A DNA stretch of 64,000 nt from Pedobacter jeongneungensis (GCF_000633455.1 NZ_AYMG01000031.1:42452-106451), one strand, 5' to 3'; shown: positions 1 through 9,774, counted from the first letter of the stretch. The notes: generated from the sequence alone by a model not told the origin. Translations and numbers: made by a program.

Positions 1-1
1 C

Positions 2-127
2 TACCATACCCTTATGCTCAAGACAGATAAAACCTTGTATGTTTCAGGTCAGAGTTCATTTGGTGAGCTCGGGCTCGGATCTAAAAAAAGTACAGAAGTT
101 TTCACCAAAATAACGCTGGGTAAATAA
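2..127 (+). CDS. C-terminal end of an RCC1-repeat protein (partial)
   Basis: An open frame enters from the left edge and stops with TAA at 125-127, giving 41 residues. It contains LYVSGQSSFGELGLGS, which fits the RCC1 (regulator of chromosome condensation) repeat consensus in which a Gly-x-Asn/Ser-x-x-Gly-x-Leu-Gly-x-Gly core follows a small hydrophobic strand. Only the last propeller blade is in the window, so total length, signal peptide and partner domains cannot be judged. In Bacteroidota such proteins are often secreted beta-propellers; the function here is unknown. Confidence 0.6.
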   Translation, partial: YHTLMLKTDKTLYVSGQSSFGELGLGSKKSTEVFTKITLGK

Positions 128-173
128 GTTTTAATCTAACAATAGCCCCTTTCTCCGGTATTCAAATATCCAC

Positions 174-596
174 ATGAAAAATATCCTCCTTATTGCCGCC
201 CTTTTTATCTTTACTTTGCCTGCCATTTCACAGGAGAAACCGGTACGTACCGGACGGCACGCCTTTACCATCCAATGGATCAGCTTCAACAAAAACAACC
301 CGGGCAGTGTCAACATCAAATCCATCGGAAAAGATGAATACAGCATTGAAGGCAGCCATAGAGATCCTCAGACGCAGGAATACGTCACCATAAACGGCAC
401 ATTTTTAAACAAGGGCCGCACACTAAAATTCAATGGAACGATCATCTCTAAAATAAATTCAAGCAACGGCGGTCAGCCCTGCGAGCTTAGCGGACTATAT
501 ATCTTCAAAGCAACAGGCATTAGAAAATACTGGCGGCTTCAGCAGATGCTCAACTGCGACGGAGAGACCACAGACTATATTGACATTTTCTTTTAA
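174..596 (+). CDS. Small secreted protein of unknown function
   Basis: This is a 140-residue protein with a clear N-terminal signal peptide: a Lys-Asn start, a hydrophobic stretch over residues 4-18 and a likely cleavage near AIS-QE at about residue 20. The mature part is rich in short beta-type segments and has two cysteines (in QPCELSG and MLNCDGE) that could form a disulfide in the periplasm. I recognise no family or catalytic motif. It starts 46 bases after the RCC1 frame on the same strand, so they could be co-transcribed. An overlapping minus-strand frame (131-346) is a shadow. Confidence 0.7.
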   Translation: MKNILLIAALFIFTLPAISQEKPVRTGRHAFTIQWISFNKNNPGSVNIKSIGKDEYSIEGSHRDPQTQEYVTINGTFLNKGRTLKFNGTIISKINSSNGGQPCELSGLYIFKATGIRKYWRLQQMLNCDGETTDYIDIFF

Positions 597-893
597 CAGG
601 GGCCATAGAGAAAGTATATATTTCCGACTTTAACCAATCTTTACCTTCCACATTTCCGTTCTCCGTTCTGGTTACAGGAGCGCGCCGCATCCAGGTTCTT
701 TTCTGTTACAGATCAATAGTTTTTAGTGAGACTGCAGAAGTCTTTTACGAATTGCAGGACGTGTTTCAGTCCAGATGATGATTTACATAGTTTATCGATT
801 AGCGCTTCCTGAGTGTGTTAAGCGTATGCTACAGGTCATATATAAAGTTGTGTGGGCGGCGCAAAAGCAATTAAGATTAGAAAATGGTTCCAT

Positions 894-2303
894 TTAAACC
901 TGTGTTTGCACCTGGTTTTTCCGCTGCTTTTGAGACCTTCCGGTCAGGTATTGCTGCGTTTTGATATTTTCCCACATAATGAGTTTATCCTCGACTTTTG
1001 AAAAAGCCCTGATATCTCCATCCTGGGAGATGACCAATCCAAGGGATGAGGGATGGTTCCAGCAATAAGCGATCATAGACCGGTGCCTGGTTCCATAATG
1101 CCTGGGATCATGGGGTTCCAGCGACTTCGGCGTTGCGGTAGCAGTGGAAGAAACGTAGATCTTGCGCGGCATCTTTTTTGCCCGGAGTACTGCGCCGAAG
1201 CCATTACTGACCATGCTGCGATTAAACAATACCACCCCATCCACACAGGTTTGGGAGGCAATAAAACTGATTGCTCCCTTGATCTCATCGCCAGTACCCT
1301 TTTTATCATAAAAAGAGCCTGTTTCCCGCAGGTATAGCGATTTACTTACCGATCTTTTCCCCGAACTCAAATCACCCGCAATTTTGCTCTCGGCTACAAA
1401 GTTATCAATTGCAGCTCTGGCATGTGATACCATTGCCAGAGTTAAACGTTCATAGTGGATTCTGTATTTTACATCCAGGTCTGCGCTATCATCGGCAATC
1501 AATATAGCTCCCCCATGCTGATAATTCTGTATCTTGAGTAAAAGCCTTGAAAAGGTCTGGATCCAGAGCCCATCCAAAAAATTCTCCCAGTCTGCATAGC
1601 TTTCGGTTGGATGAACCTGCTCAATATAGCCCTTTACGGTAATCTTCAAAAAATCCGCATTCTTCCTTAACATTTTAGAAATCGGTCCAATAGTCAGGAC
1701 ATCCAGGTAACGCTTAACGAGAACATTGTGTTTTAGGGTAGCCAGGAGCTCGTAATCAAAAAGTACGTTCAGCGTCCCGATGTCACTTATAGAAACCTGA
1801 AAAAGGCCAGGCTGTTCTGAGCCTGTATCAGACTCATAGTTCAGAAAATTCTGATAGTGCATCGCCTGATCAATCATCCCCCAGATATAAATAAGGCCCT
1901 CCTCGTTATAGTACACCGCAAGTGAGGAGCTGGCAGGGTCTGCTGCCTTGGAAAGCTTTGCAAGAGACTTTGTCGTCATCATAACATGGTGATCGAAAGC
2001 AATGCAGCTCCATCTTTCCGGAACAATGTGCCCCGGTGGTGCAGGATCTGGGTTTTCCGGATCGATGAAAGTCACTGTTACCCTGATCAGTTCACTTTCC
2101 TCTTTACACATGCTCGAATAGAAAAGACAGTCAAAAAGATCCTCAAGAACTTTGAGCTCGGGAAGAGTCGAACTGCTTTTGGTCAGACGGAGCTTGTTCT
2201 GTACCAGAACTGCCAGGTCATTTGGGCGTGAATTTTCCAAGATACTATCGTTTAAACAATAAACAGACAAGATTAAAAATCGTTTGATAAATAATTCTCC
2301 CAA
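894..2303 (-). CDS. DisA_N-like (DAC domain) nucleotidyl cyclase protein with N-terminal sensor region
   Basis: The protein has 469 residues, no signal peptide and no membrane span. Its C-terminal third carries the two hallmarks of diadenylate cyclase (DAC, DisA_N) domains: a DGA-type motif seen as D355-G356-V357 followed by a hydrophobic strand, and an RHR motif at R406-H407-R408 in the context YGTRHRSM, followed by the LGLVISQDGDI strand that resembles DisA LVIAISQ. DAC enzymes condense two ATP to cyclic di-AMP. The long N-terminal part (about residues 1-320) would be a sensor region; this architecture resembles the DACNV class described for predicted nucleotide-signalling proteins (recalled, not searched). 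The Val in place of Ala in the first motif leaves activity uncertain. It is divergent from the histidine kinase at 2518, with a 214-base shared promoter region. No effector of the CBASS type is seen nearby. Confidence 0.7.
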   Translation of the reverse strand: MGELFIKRFLILSVYCLNDSILENSRPNDLAVLVQNKLRLTKSSSTLPELKVLEDLFDCLFYSSMCKEESELIRVTVTFIDPENPDPAPPGHIVPERWSCIAFDHHVMMTTKSLAKLSKAADPASSSLAVYYNEEGLIYIWGMIDQAMHYQNFLNYESDTGSEQPGLFQVSISDIGTLNVLFDYELLATLKHNVLVKRYLDVLTIGPISKMLRKNADFLKITVKGYIEQVHPTESYADWENFLDGLWIQTFSRLLLKIQNYQHGGAILIADDSADLDVKYRIHYERLTLAMVSHARAAIDNFVAESKIAGDLSSGKRSVSKSLYLRETGSFYDKKGTGDEIKGAISFIASQTCVDGVVLFNRSMVSNGFGAVLRAKKMPRKIYVSSTATATPKSLEPHDPRHYGTRHRSMIAYCWNHPSSLGLVISQDGDIRAFSKVEDKLIMWENIKTQQYLTGRSQKQRKNQVQTQV

Positions 2304-2517
2304 AAACTAAAACCACACAATATGTTTTGTTAAAAGCACTTCATAATATAGAACTACCAGAGCTACATCCCTTACCAACGAAACCTCAAGCTAGAGCCAC
2401 TAACCAATTGATGAAACTGTTTTAGCATAAAAACAGCTGATGATTTACAGGCTTATGACCAATCTGCCTTTAGCCAATCCAATAAAACGTTAACTTTACG
2501 GATTTAATCCCAAGTTC

Positions 2518-5085
2518 ATGCCAACTACTCCTCCCTTTCTGGATCCGCAGCAAATTATCGACATATTTTCACAGATCAGCACGGCTACAGCACTACATAT
2601 CGGCGAGGAAGCCCATATCCAGTTTGCCAATGACGCAATGCTCAGCATATGGGGCAAGGACCGGTCAGTTATAGGCAAATCTCTTGAGGATGCCCTTCCC
2701 GAACTAAAAGGTCAGCCATTTATCGAAATGTTTGCAAAAGTGTGGATTGAGGGGCTAACCATATCAGGTTCAGACACTCCTGCCGAGCTTAACATAAATG
2801 GTGAGGATCAGTTATTCTATTTTGATTTTGAATACAGGGCTATACTTGATGAAAACGGCAAAACTATCTGTATACTGCACACAGCCACTGATGTTACTGA
2901 CCGGTTTTTAAAACAGAGCGCACTCCAGCAGGTAAATGAGCATGCCGAATTCCTTAGGATAGAACAAGCGCTTAATGAAGAGCTCAATACCAAAAATGAG
3001 GACCTCTCTGCCGCACTAGAGGAAATTAGGGCAATCAATGATGAACTCCATGCGACAAAGGAAAATCTACAATTACTAAACGATAAACTGGATGCCCGCG
3101 TTAAGGAAAGGACAGAAACGATTTCTTTTTTAAATCAGGAGCTTGAAGCTTCAAACGAAGAAATCAGGGCATCCAATGAAGAACTGATGGCCTCAAATGA
3201 GGAAATGCTGAAATTCAACCAGCAGCTCACAATGGTATATGAAAAACTAAAAATCAGCCAGGAAGAGGCAGCACTTGCCATAGATGCCGCAGGTTTGGGT
3301 ACCTTTGATTTCAACCCCCTTAATGGTAGCTTTTCGGCGAATGACAAGCTCCGGAAATGGTTTGGAATCGAGGGAGACTGGCTTGAGCTGGAAAAAGCGC
3401 TACAGGTCATAGCAGAAAAAGACAGGGTAAGGGTAAGGGCCGCGATATCGCATTCACTTGACTTCAGTTCCGGCGGAGATTATGAAATCGACTATCAGAT
3501 CATCAATCCAAAAGATCCTAGGCCCAGGATAATCAAAGCCAAAGGTAAAACACATTTTGATGCCGATAAAAAGCCCATCCGCCTGAGCGGGGTACTACAG
3601 GATGTTACAGAACAGGTTACCGGGCAGGAAAAGACTGAGCTGCTCATTAAGAACCTGGCAGCGAGCGAGCAAAAATTCCGCAGGTTAATCCAACAGGCTC
3701 CGGTTGCGATTAACGTTTTTAGGGGGCATGAACTTATCGTGGAAAGCGCTAACGAGAGAATGCTTGAAATATGGAACAGGACAGCTGAAATAGAGGGAAA
3801 GAGATTTGATGAGGTATTGCCCGAGATCGCAGACCAGCCCTTCATCAAAATCCTTCACGGTGTTCTGGATTCAGGGTTGCCGTATCATGGCCTGGAAAGC
3901 AGAGCCGTCATCATCAAGGACAATATCCCACAGGAACGCTACTTTAACTTCATCTATCAGCCTATAGAAGAAGCTGGCAAGATCTCAAGCATCCTACAAG
4001 TGGTTACCGAAGTTACCGAACAGGTAAATGCGAGAAAAGAGATATCAGAGGCAAATACCAGGCTGAGCATCGCCATGGACGCTGGCTCCCTTGGATCAAC
4101 GGAGGTTGATCTGGCAAGCGGAACAATGAAATACAACGAGCAGTTTAGGCGCATCTTCGGAAAAAAACCAGATGAGGATTTCGTGTATTCGGATATGTTT
4201 GAGGCGATGCTTCCCCAATATCGGGATCCGATCAGGGAACTGGTTAGTATTGCCAAAGAAAACCACAGCATATACAAGGGAGAGTACGAAATCATGTGGC
4301 CGGACGGATCGGTCCATTGGATCAGTGCCCATGGCAGGGCAAGATACGATGATCAGGGAAAACCCGTCAAAATGGTCGGTGTGCTTTCCGATATCACAGA
4401 ACTCAAAGCAGACGAGCAGCGAAAAAACGATTTTATCGGAATGGTTAGCCACGAGCTGAAAACTCCACTGACCTCTCTGACGGGCTATGTACAGCTCCTA
4501 TACAGCAAGGCACAAAAAAATGGGGATAGTTTTGCCTCCACGGCATTAGACAAAGCCAATAACCAGCTAAAAAAGATGACTGGCATGATCAACAGCTTTC
4601 TCAATGTATCAAGACTGGAATCTGGAAAAATCCATATCGAGAAACAGAACTTTGATCTCTCCGGACTGGTGAGTGAGATGGAGGCTGAGTTCAAGGTAAC
4701 GGCCAACAGCCACCACTTAGTCTTCGAACAAATCGGAGAGGTATTGGTAAATGCCGATCGAGATAAGATCGGTCACGTGGTGACCAACCTGATCAGCAAT
4801 GCGGTAAAATATTCTCCAGTGGGAACCACAATCAATATTACCTGCAAAAAAGAAGACAGCAAAGCAACCGTTTCGGTTAGCGACCAGGGAAGCGGGATCA
4901 AAAAGGAAGATAAGGATAAACTTTTCGAGCGCTATTACCGTGTAACCGATCAGTCACTTACGATAGCCGGCTTTGGGATCGGACTTTACCTCTGTGCCGA
5001 GATCATCAGCAGGCACAACGGCGAAATTTGGTTAGAGAGCGAGCTGGGCAGGGGATCCACCTTTTACTTTAGCCTCCCCCTGTAG
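2518..5085 (+). CDS. Soluble multi-PAS sensor histidine kinase
   Basis: This is an 855-residue kinase without a signal peptide or transmembrane segment, so it senses a cytoplasmic cue. Order of domains: PAS (about 10-135), a long Glu/Asn-rich coiled coil with repeated ASNEE-type heptads (about 135-245), three further PAS/PAC units (about 245-375, 385-515, 515-640), HisKA with phospho-acceptor H645 in SHELKTPL, and HATPase_c with the N box around N757-N761 (NLISN), the G1 box DQGSGI, the F box FERYYR and the G2 box GFGIGL. No receiver domain is fused and no response regulator is next to it, so its partner is elsewhere. The upstream neighbour is the divergent DAC-like gene. The product is intact and ends in a normal STFYFSLPL strand. 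Confidence 0.93.
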   Translation: MPTTPPFLDPQQIIDIFSQISTATALHIGEEAHIQFANDAMLSIWGKDRSVIGKSLEDALPELKGQPFIEMFAKVWIEGLTISGSDTPAELNINGEDQLFYFDFEYRAILDENGKTICILHTATDVTDRFLKQSALQQVNEHAEFLRIEQALNEELNTKNEDLSAALEEIRAINDELHATKENLQLLNDKLDARVKERTETISFLNQELEASNEEIRASNEELMASNEEMLKFNQQLTMVYEKLKISQEEAALAIDAAGLGTFDFNPLNGSFSANDKLRKWFGIEGDWLELEKALQVIAEKDRVRVRAAISHSLDFSSGGDYEIDYQIINPKDPRPRIIKAKGKTHFDADKKPIRLSGVLQDVTEQVTGQEKTELLIKNLAASEQKFRRLIQQAPVAINVFRGHELIVESANERMLEIWNRTAEIEGKRFDEVLPEIADQPFIKILHGVLDSGLPYHGLESRAVIIKDNIPQERYFNFIYQPIEEAGKISSILQVVTEVTEQVNARKEISEANTRLSIAMDAGSLGSTEVDLASGTMKYNEQFRRIFGKKPDEDFVYSDMFEAMLPQYRDPIRELVSIAKENHSIYKGEYEIMWPDGSVHWISAHGRARYDDQGKPVKMVGVLSDITELKADEQRKNDFIGMVSHELKTPLTSLTGYVQLLYSKAQKNGDSFASTALDKANNQLKKMTGMINSFLNVSRLESGKIHIEKQNFDLSGLVSEMEAEFKVTANSHHLVFEQIGEVLVNADRDKIGHVVTNLISNAVKYSPVGTTINITCKKEDSKATVSVSDQGSGIKKEDKDKLFERYYRVTDQSLTIAGFGIGLYLCAEIISRHNGEIWLESELGRGSTFYFSLPL

Positions 5086-5228
5086 CATTTAAAATAGCTT
5101 AATCTCTTTTAATTAACACTTAAGTAACGCCGGAACTGAAGAAGATCACAGCCTGTATCAGTTCTCTAAAGATAATAATTTTAAATTCCCTCAAACATCA
5201 TAAGTGTAGTGAAGATGGAGAAGGATTA

Positions 5229-5453
5229 ATGGTCGCGGTAATAGATGAGGGACCGGGAATTCCAGCCAGTGAAAAAGAAAAGATTTTCTGTGGCTATTAC
5301 AGGTCCAAAAACAAACCGACAATCTCTCGATTCGGGATCGGACTGTTTCTGCGCCGGGAAATCATCACAAGGCATAACGGCTATATTTGGGTTGAGAGCG
5401 AAAACGGAAAAGGCGCAAAGATCCTCATCACCCTGTCTGAGTACACTGCATAA
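5229..5453 (+). pseudogene. Fragment of a histidine kinase ATPase domain
   Basis: A 74-residue frame directly after the multi-PAS kinase encodes only the last part of a HATPase_c domain: G1 box (DEGPGIP), F box (IFCGYYR) and G2 box (RFGIGLFL), then RHNGYIWVES. It aligns well with the end of the preceding kinase (RHNGEIWLES). The frame is open back to 5124, but no N box, HisKA or PAS sequence can be read upstream, so it cannot be a working kinase. It is most likely the remnant of a tandem duplicate or of a deleted neighbouring kinase. A small stand-alone protein that binds ATP or a kinase is possible but unlikely. Confidence 0.65.
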
Positions 5454-5614
5454 CAATTAAACGCCCTCTTCTTGAAAACCCCTACAAAACACTGATTACC
5501 AAAACATTACCATATAGCTGAAAACAAGGAATAAAAACCTAATTATAGGTACACTTTCATTTTTTTATTATATGCTAATTTATAACCGAACTATTTTTCT
5601 GCATATAACTCAAA

Positions 5615-7045
5615 TCAACAAACTCTAACTACCTGCATATCCAACAGTTCGCTAAGCTTCTCTATCTTATCTGCAATGTGACCTACTCCTACAGCACAAT
5701 GATGCGCTGGTCCGTTAAGGTTCCATTCATTTACAAACCTCCTCGCCCCAATACTGAATTTGTAGCGGCTATTGGTATTTCCGATCTGCAGAATAGGGCC
5801 TTTCACTGATTCACCTTCTGCTACCAGCAACATAAGCTTTCCATCCTTTGTTTCTGCCACTGACAGTAAGGTGACCGGACCATTCTTCACGGACATTTCT
5901 ACCGATAAACCTCTGCCAACTTTTCCATGGTATACCTTAAGCGGCTTCACTTTTGTTTTTCCTTCTGCGATAGCAATGTGGCCAGGCCCATCATGCCCCA
6001 TTAAAACTATATCATCTTTGAAATCCATAGCATAATATTCTGTAAAGGAACCGCCAGCCCCAAAGCTGTCCATGATTTTCATCGCCTGCACGTTTTTTAT
6101 CTCATATTCTCCTGCTACAGGAATCCCGCGGGCCGTAAGCAACGAGTTGCCTAAAATAATCGAGCTGATCGTATCTTCATTTTCTTTGTTTCCTGTCCCT
6201 TTATAATAGTATGCAAATGAGCCAAGTTTATATTTTTCGGCAAGTAGGTCTAATGCAATTGATGTTCTTGAAGATTCTTGAAGATCTTCGAGAGAACAAT
6301 CGGCCTGTATATCGAACTGTATCTTGAAATGTTCAATCCTTTCTGCAACTTCATTCTCTGTTACCGTTTTTCTAAGTGATGCCAGTTCTTCCACCTCAAG
6401 CATTTCGATATGCCCCCCGAAATAAGCATACTGTTTGGTTATATCGGTGTAGATATCGAGCATACCACTGTAATAATGTCCCAAGCAGCCCATACGATTG
6501 TACGACATGATATTTTTAACCTTTGCAGCCTCCACCCATTGGGCTACCTCATTCCATAATTCTTCATCACCATTGAGCATACCTGTGATCTGGTGGAATT
6601 TTATACCGGTGCGGTTGAATACATTTGCAATTTCGGGAACCGGACAGGCAGAACAAAATGCCAGCCACTCTCCTGTCATTTTTACACTATCGCCCATTTG
6701 ATTAAATTTTTCGTAATCAATAGCGGCCTCCGGAGAAATATTCAGAATGATTACAGGAACTTTTGCCTTTTGTACCACAGGTAATACCGTTGATGAAAGT
6801 GCATAGGTGCTTACGTAAAGAAATATAAGATCAACGCTTTCGTTCCTGAAACGGTCGCCGGCATCAAAAGCTTTATCAATATTATCTACAATCCCAATGT
6901 TAACTACCTCAGGATGAAAAGCTTTAATTTTTTTCTCAATAATAGAAAGATAGTTTTCTAACCTCTTCTCCAGGCCCTCAAATTGATCCCAGTAAGTATC
7001 CAGGCCGATACCGAACAGACCAATCTTCAATGTATTTTTGCGCAT
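5615..7045 (-). CDS. Sugar isomerase of the L-arabinose/L-fucose isomerase superfamily
   Basis: The 476-residue cytoplasmic protein has the layout and length of L-arabinose isomerase (near 500) and the family landmarks: an N-terminal Rossmann-like half, then GSFTEYY with E336, a GHDGPGH segment with H351 and H356, and GPAHHCAVG with H448-H449 near the C terminus. These are the expected metal and substrate ligands of aldose-ketose isomerases in this superfamily. The GHDGPGH segment differs from classical AraA, so the substrate (arabinose, fucose, rhamnose or another sugar) cannot be fixed. The nearest neighbour is the AraC regulator upstream on the same strand, with a 438-base AT-rich gap that likely holds its own promoter. 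No matching kinase or epimerase is next to it. Confidence 0.75.
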   Translation of the reverse strand: MRKNTLKIGLFGIGLDTYWDQFEGLEKRLENYLSIIEKKIKAFHPEVVNIGIVDNIDKAFDAGDRFRNESVDLIFLYVSTYALSSTVLPVVQKAKVPVIILNISPEAAIDYEKFNQMGDSVKMTGEWLAFCSACPVPEIANVFNRTGIKFHQITGMLNGDEELWNEVAQWVEAAKVKNIMSYNRMGCLGHYYSGMLDIYTDITKQYAYFGGHIEMLEVEELASLRKTVTENEVAERIEHFKIQFDIQADCSLEDLQESSRTSIALDLLAEKYKLGSFAYYYKGTGNKENEDTISSIILGNSLLTARGIPVAGEYEIKNVQAMKIMDSFGAGGSFTEYYAMDFKDDIVLMGHDGPGHIAIAEGKTKVKPLKVYHGKVGRGLSVEMSVKNGPVTLLSVAETKDGKLMLLVAEGESVKGPILQIGNTNSRYKFSIGARRFVNEWNLNGPAHHCAVGVGHIADKIEKLSELLDMQVVRVC

Positions 7046-7483
7046 CTTTATTTTTGTTTCTATTTTTTATGGGCAGAATGATGTTTATCTGAAATTTTAC
7101 CGATACCGCGACCTTCACGTTAATGATCAAACAATCGGAAACATTTTTTAATGAATGTTTTAACGTAAAAAGATCCTGCAATTTTTATTTATTTGGTTAG
7201 GTAAAATCTTGTAATTATTTTCCGCTAAATCTACCGCTTGACTCAACATGAATAAATACACTTTTTGATCATTGAGATTCATATTTTGATTTTTATTACT
7301 TATTCACTAATAAATATATTATTTATTCAAAAAAAATACAATAAATCAATAGCCTATTTTATATTAAATTAGTTACAATTCTTTTTTAAGAAGTCGCAGT
7401 TTCATTTTGCACTAAAAAACGCATGATGAATAGCCTAGCTGATTAGCTAAACAAATGCATAACAATCAGGCTTAGTTTCAGCA
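7046..7483. other. AT-rich promoter region of the isomerase gene
   Basis: This gap separates the AraC gene end from the isomerase start. It is strongly AT-rich with several A and T runs (7280-7400) and no credible ORF. It should hold the isomerase promoter and, by position, a binding site for the AraC protein encoded just upstream. I could not single out a convincing direct-repeat operator. Confidence 0.4.
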
Positions 7484-8383
7484 CTAGTCTTGTCTATTTA
7501 AAAATTCTTTTCTATATCTTGATGGCGAAAGGTTCATCTTTGATTTGAACAGTCTGGAAAAATAATATTCAGATTCGAAGCCGTTCTGATAGGCGATATC
7601 GCAAATACCCAGATCGGTTTCGAGCAGCATTTTAGCCGCTTTTTGAATTTTGAGGTTTAGCTGGTACTGGCCCGGCGACTGACCAGTAATTTCTTTAAAT
7701 GATTTTCTAAACCAGGCATAACTTACGTTATGCTTTTCGGCAAGTTTTTCGGGAGAAATATCGCTATTCAGATTTTCGTGAATGCTGTATTTAATGTTAT
7801 TAATAATTTGTGCCTTGCGGCTGCTCGATTGTAATTTTAAAAGTGCAGATGCATATACAAGCCCCAAAAGCTGAATGGTTAAACAGCCTGCCAATTGGTT
7901 GCTGCCCATTCCATCAAACTTAATGGTATCAATCAGCTGGATAAAAATATTGATGAATTCGGCATTAAAACCCATGTAAATTAATGGGTGTTCTGCACTA
8001 AAACAATCCTGTTTCATGAGGTGGTTGGCATAACTTCCACCAAAACCTACCCAATACTCGCTCCATCCGTTTTTTTCATCTGGTTTAAAGCGGTGCCAGA
8101 TACCTGGATACAGGAAGAAAATGGTTCCTGGCTGCACATCTACCTTACCTATAAATTCGGCTTCAAAAGTACCTGTCCCTGATGCAATATAAACAAGCTG
8201 ATACTCTGAAAGTACCCTACCTTTGGAATAATCAAAAAAGTACGCATCGGGGTGCACGGCATCGGGATATTTTTTGCCTGCCGGATGGATGTAATGGCCC
8301 ACATTTAATATAGAAATACCCCAATCAGGTTGTTTAGCATCAGCTTCCGTGCCCGGGGTGATGTATTTGCGAAAAGTGTCCAT
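7484..8383 (-). CDS. AraC-family regulator with cupin-type sugar-binding domain
   Basis: This 299-residue protein has an N-terminal AraC_binding cupin domain (about residues 20-160, with the GTGTFEAEFIG and GTIFFLYPGIWHRFKPDE segments typical of the ligand jelly roll) and a C-terminal HTH_18 domain (about 195-295). The latter shows two helix-turn-helix units: SPEKLAEKHNVSYAWFRKSF, and DIAYQNGFESEYYFSRLFK with the usual final LSPSRYR. Sugar binding to the cupin normally switches the protein to an activator bound at promoter-proximal direct repeats. The isomerase at 5615-7045 is the likeliest target. Confidence 0.92.
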   Translation of the reverse strand: MDTFRKYITPGTEADAKQPDWGISILNVGHYIHPAGKKYPDAVHPDAYFFDYSKGRVLSEYQLVYIASGTGTFEAEFIGKVDVQPGTIFFLYPGIWHRFKPDEKNGWSEYWVGFGGSYANHLMKQDCFSAEHPLIYMGFNAEFINIFIQLIDTIKFDGMGSNQLAGCLTIQLLGLVYASALLKLQSSSRKAQIINNIKYSIHENLNSDISPEKLAEKHNVSYAWFRKSFKEITGQSPGQYQLNLKIQKAAKMLLETDLGICDIAYQNGFESEYYFSRLFKSKMNLSPSRYRKEFLNRQD

Positions 8384-8610
8384 AATCTGGTTAGTTATTC
8401 AGAATATCTAAACTAAACAAAACTCCATTAAGCGCCGCTAATTTTGATAAATTATATCAAAAAGTACATCAAAAATTCCAAAACATGCAAAATTAAAAAC
8501 AATATTTGGGTCTGCAATTTAAATCAGTTTAAGCTACTACATATTAAAATATCCTTCAAATAGCAAGGTAAAAAGCACTAAATATGGAGTAAAGTAATTT
8601 CTATTGATTA

Positions 8611-9774
8611 CTAATAGTTACCCGTAATGCCAATTTCGAGACCACGTAATTCTGCCAGCCCGCGCAAGCGGCCAATTGCCGAATAACCGGGGTTGGTTTG
8701 TTTAGCCAGGTCATCTAACATCTGGTGACCATGGTCTGGCCTGAAAGGAATGGGTATATTTCTTAACGCATTTTCTTCAGATAAGGCCTTCATAATTGCA
8801 TACATATTCACGTCGCCGCCTAGATGGTCGGCTTCATAAAAACTGCCATCTTCATCTTTGGTTACATTGCGCAGGTGGGCAAAATAAACTCGTTCTTTTA
8901 CTGCATTAAAAATCTCCAGTGCATTATTATCTACCCCAGCCCCTAAAGAACCTGTACAAAAGCACACACCGTTAAATGGCTGATCCACATTGCGAAGAAT
9001 GTAGTTAAAATCATCAAGTGTACTGGCAATTCTTGGTAAACCTAAAATGGGATAAGGGGGATCATCCGGGTGAATGGTCATTTTAATACCTTCTTCGGTA
9101 CATACTTCTGCTATTGATGAAAGGAAATAGACCAGGTTTTCCCGTAGTCCATTAAATCCGATTGCTTTATATTCATTGATGCTGTTGCGGAGTGTTTCAA
9201 GCTCAATCTCCTTTTCATTGGGAATTCCCATCAGCACATTGATCCTCAGATCGGTTAATTGCTGCTGATTTAAGGTCGCAAATTTACTTGCTGCACGTTC
9301 CAAAACCGAGTGTGGGTAGTCCGTATCGGCACCTGTTCTTTTAAGGATATACAGATCGAAAATGGCCAGATCGATCCAGTTGAAGTACAAGGCTTTAGAA
9401 CCGTCTTTCATTTCAAGATCCAGCTGGGTGCGTGTCCAATCCAAAACCGGCATAAAATTATAACACACGGTTTTTATGCCACAAGCAGAAAGATTTTTAA
9501 GTGAGGTTTTATAGTTTTCAATAAATTTACCTGCATCTGCCCTGCGGGTTTTAATCGCTTCGTGCACGGGCACACTTTCAACCACCGACCAGGTTAATCC
9601 GGCGGCTTCAATAATGGCTTTTCTTTCTTTAATATCTTCAAGGGGCCAAACTTCACCATGTGGAATATGGTGCAATGCGGTTACAATTCCTGTAGCACCT
9701 GCCTGTTTCACATCTTGCAGGCTTACCGGATCGTTAGGTCCATACCAACGCCAGGTTTGTTCTAGTTTTTTCAT
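8611..9774 (-). CDS. uxuA: D-mannonate dehydratase
   Basis: UxuA removes water from D-mannonate to give 2-keto-3-deoxygluconate, the last dedicated step of D-glucuronate catabolism. The 387-residue length matches the family (E. coli about 394). The start MKKLEQTWRWYGPNDPVSL is highly typical, as are GVVTAL-like GIVTALHHIPHGEVW, the KTVCYNFMPVLDW strand, the metal-site region MTIHPDDPP, and GVCFCTGSLG, followed by VYFAHLRNV and FRPDHGHQML. It ends the minus-strand lacI-unknown-uxuA operon (62 bases from the 119-residue gene). A LacI-type operator candidate stands upstream of the operon. No uxaC or uxuB gene is seen in the window, so the intervening steps must be encoded elsewhere. Confidence 0.96.
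   Translation of the reverse strand: MKKLEQTWRWYGPNDPVSLQDVKQAGATGIVTALHHIPHGEVWPLEDIKERKAIIEAAGLTWSVVESVPVHEAIKTRRADAGKFIENYKTSLKNLSACGIKTVCYNFMPVLDWTRTQLDLEMKDGSKALYFNWIDLAIFDLYILKRTGADTDYPHSVLERAASKFATLNQQQLTDLRINVLMGIPNEKEIELETLRNSINEYKAIGFNGLRENLVYFLSSIAEVCTEEGIKMTIHPDDPPYPILGLPRIASTLDDFNYILRNVDQPFNGVCFCTGSLGAGVDNNALEIFNAVKERVYFAHLRNVTKDEDGSFYEADHLGGDVNMYAIMKALSEENALRNIPIPFRPDHGHQMLDDLAKQTNPGYSAIGRLRGLAELRGLEIGITGNY

Noticed and set aside
894..5085. CBASS or other cyclic-nucleotide defence system
   Set aside because: Only the DAC-like gene suggests it. No effector, CD-NTase, Cap2/Cap3 or similar accessory gene is adjacent; the neighbour is an ordinary histidine kinase.
7158..7170. Fourth LacI operator at TTTTAACGTAAAA before the isomerase gene
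   Set aside because: It shares only a half site with the three good candidates and the spacing to the second half is lost.
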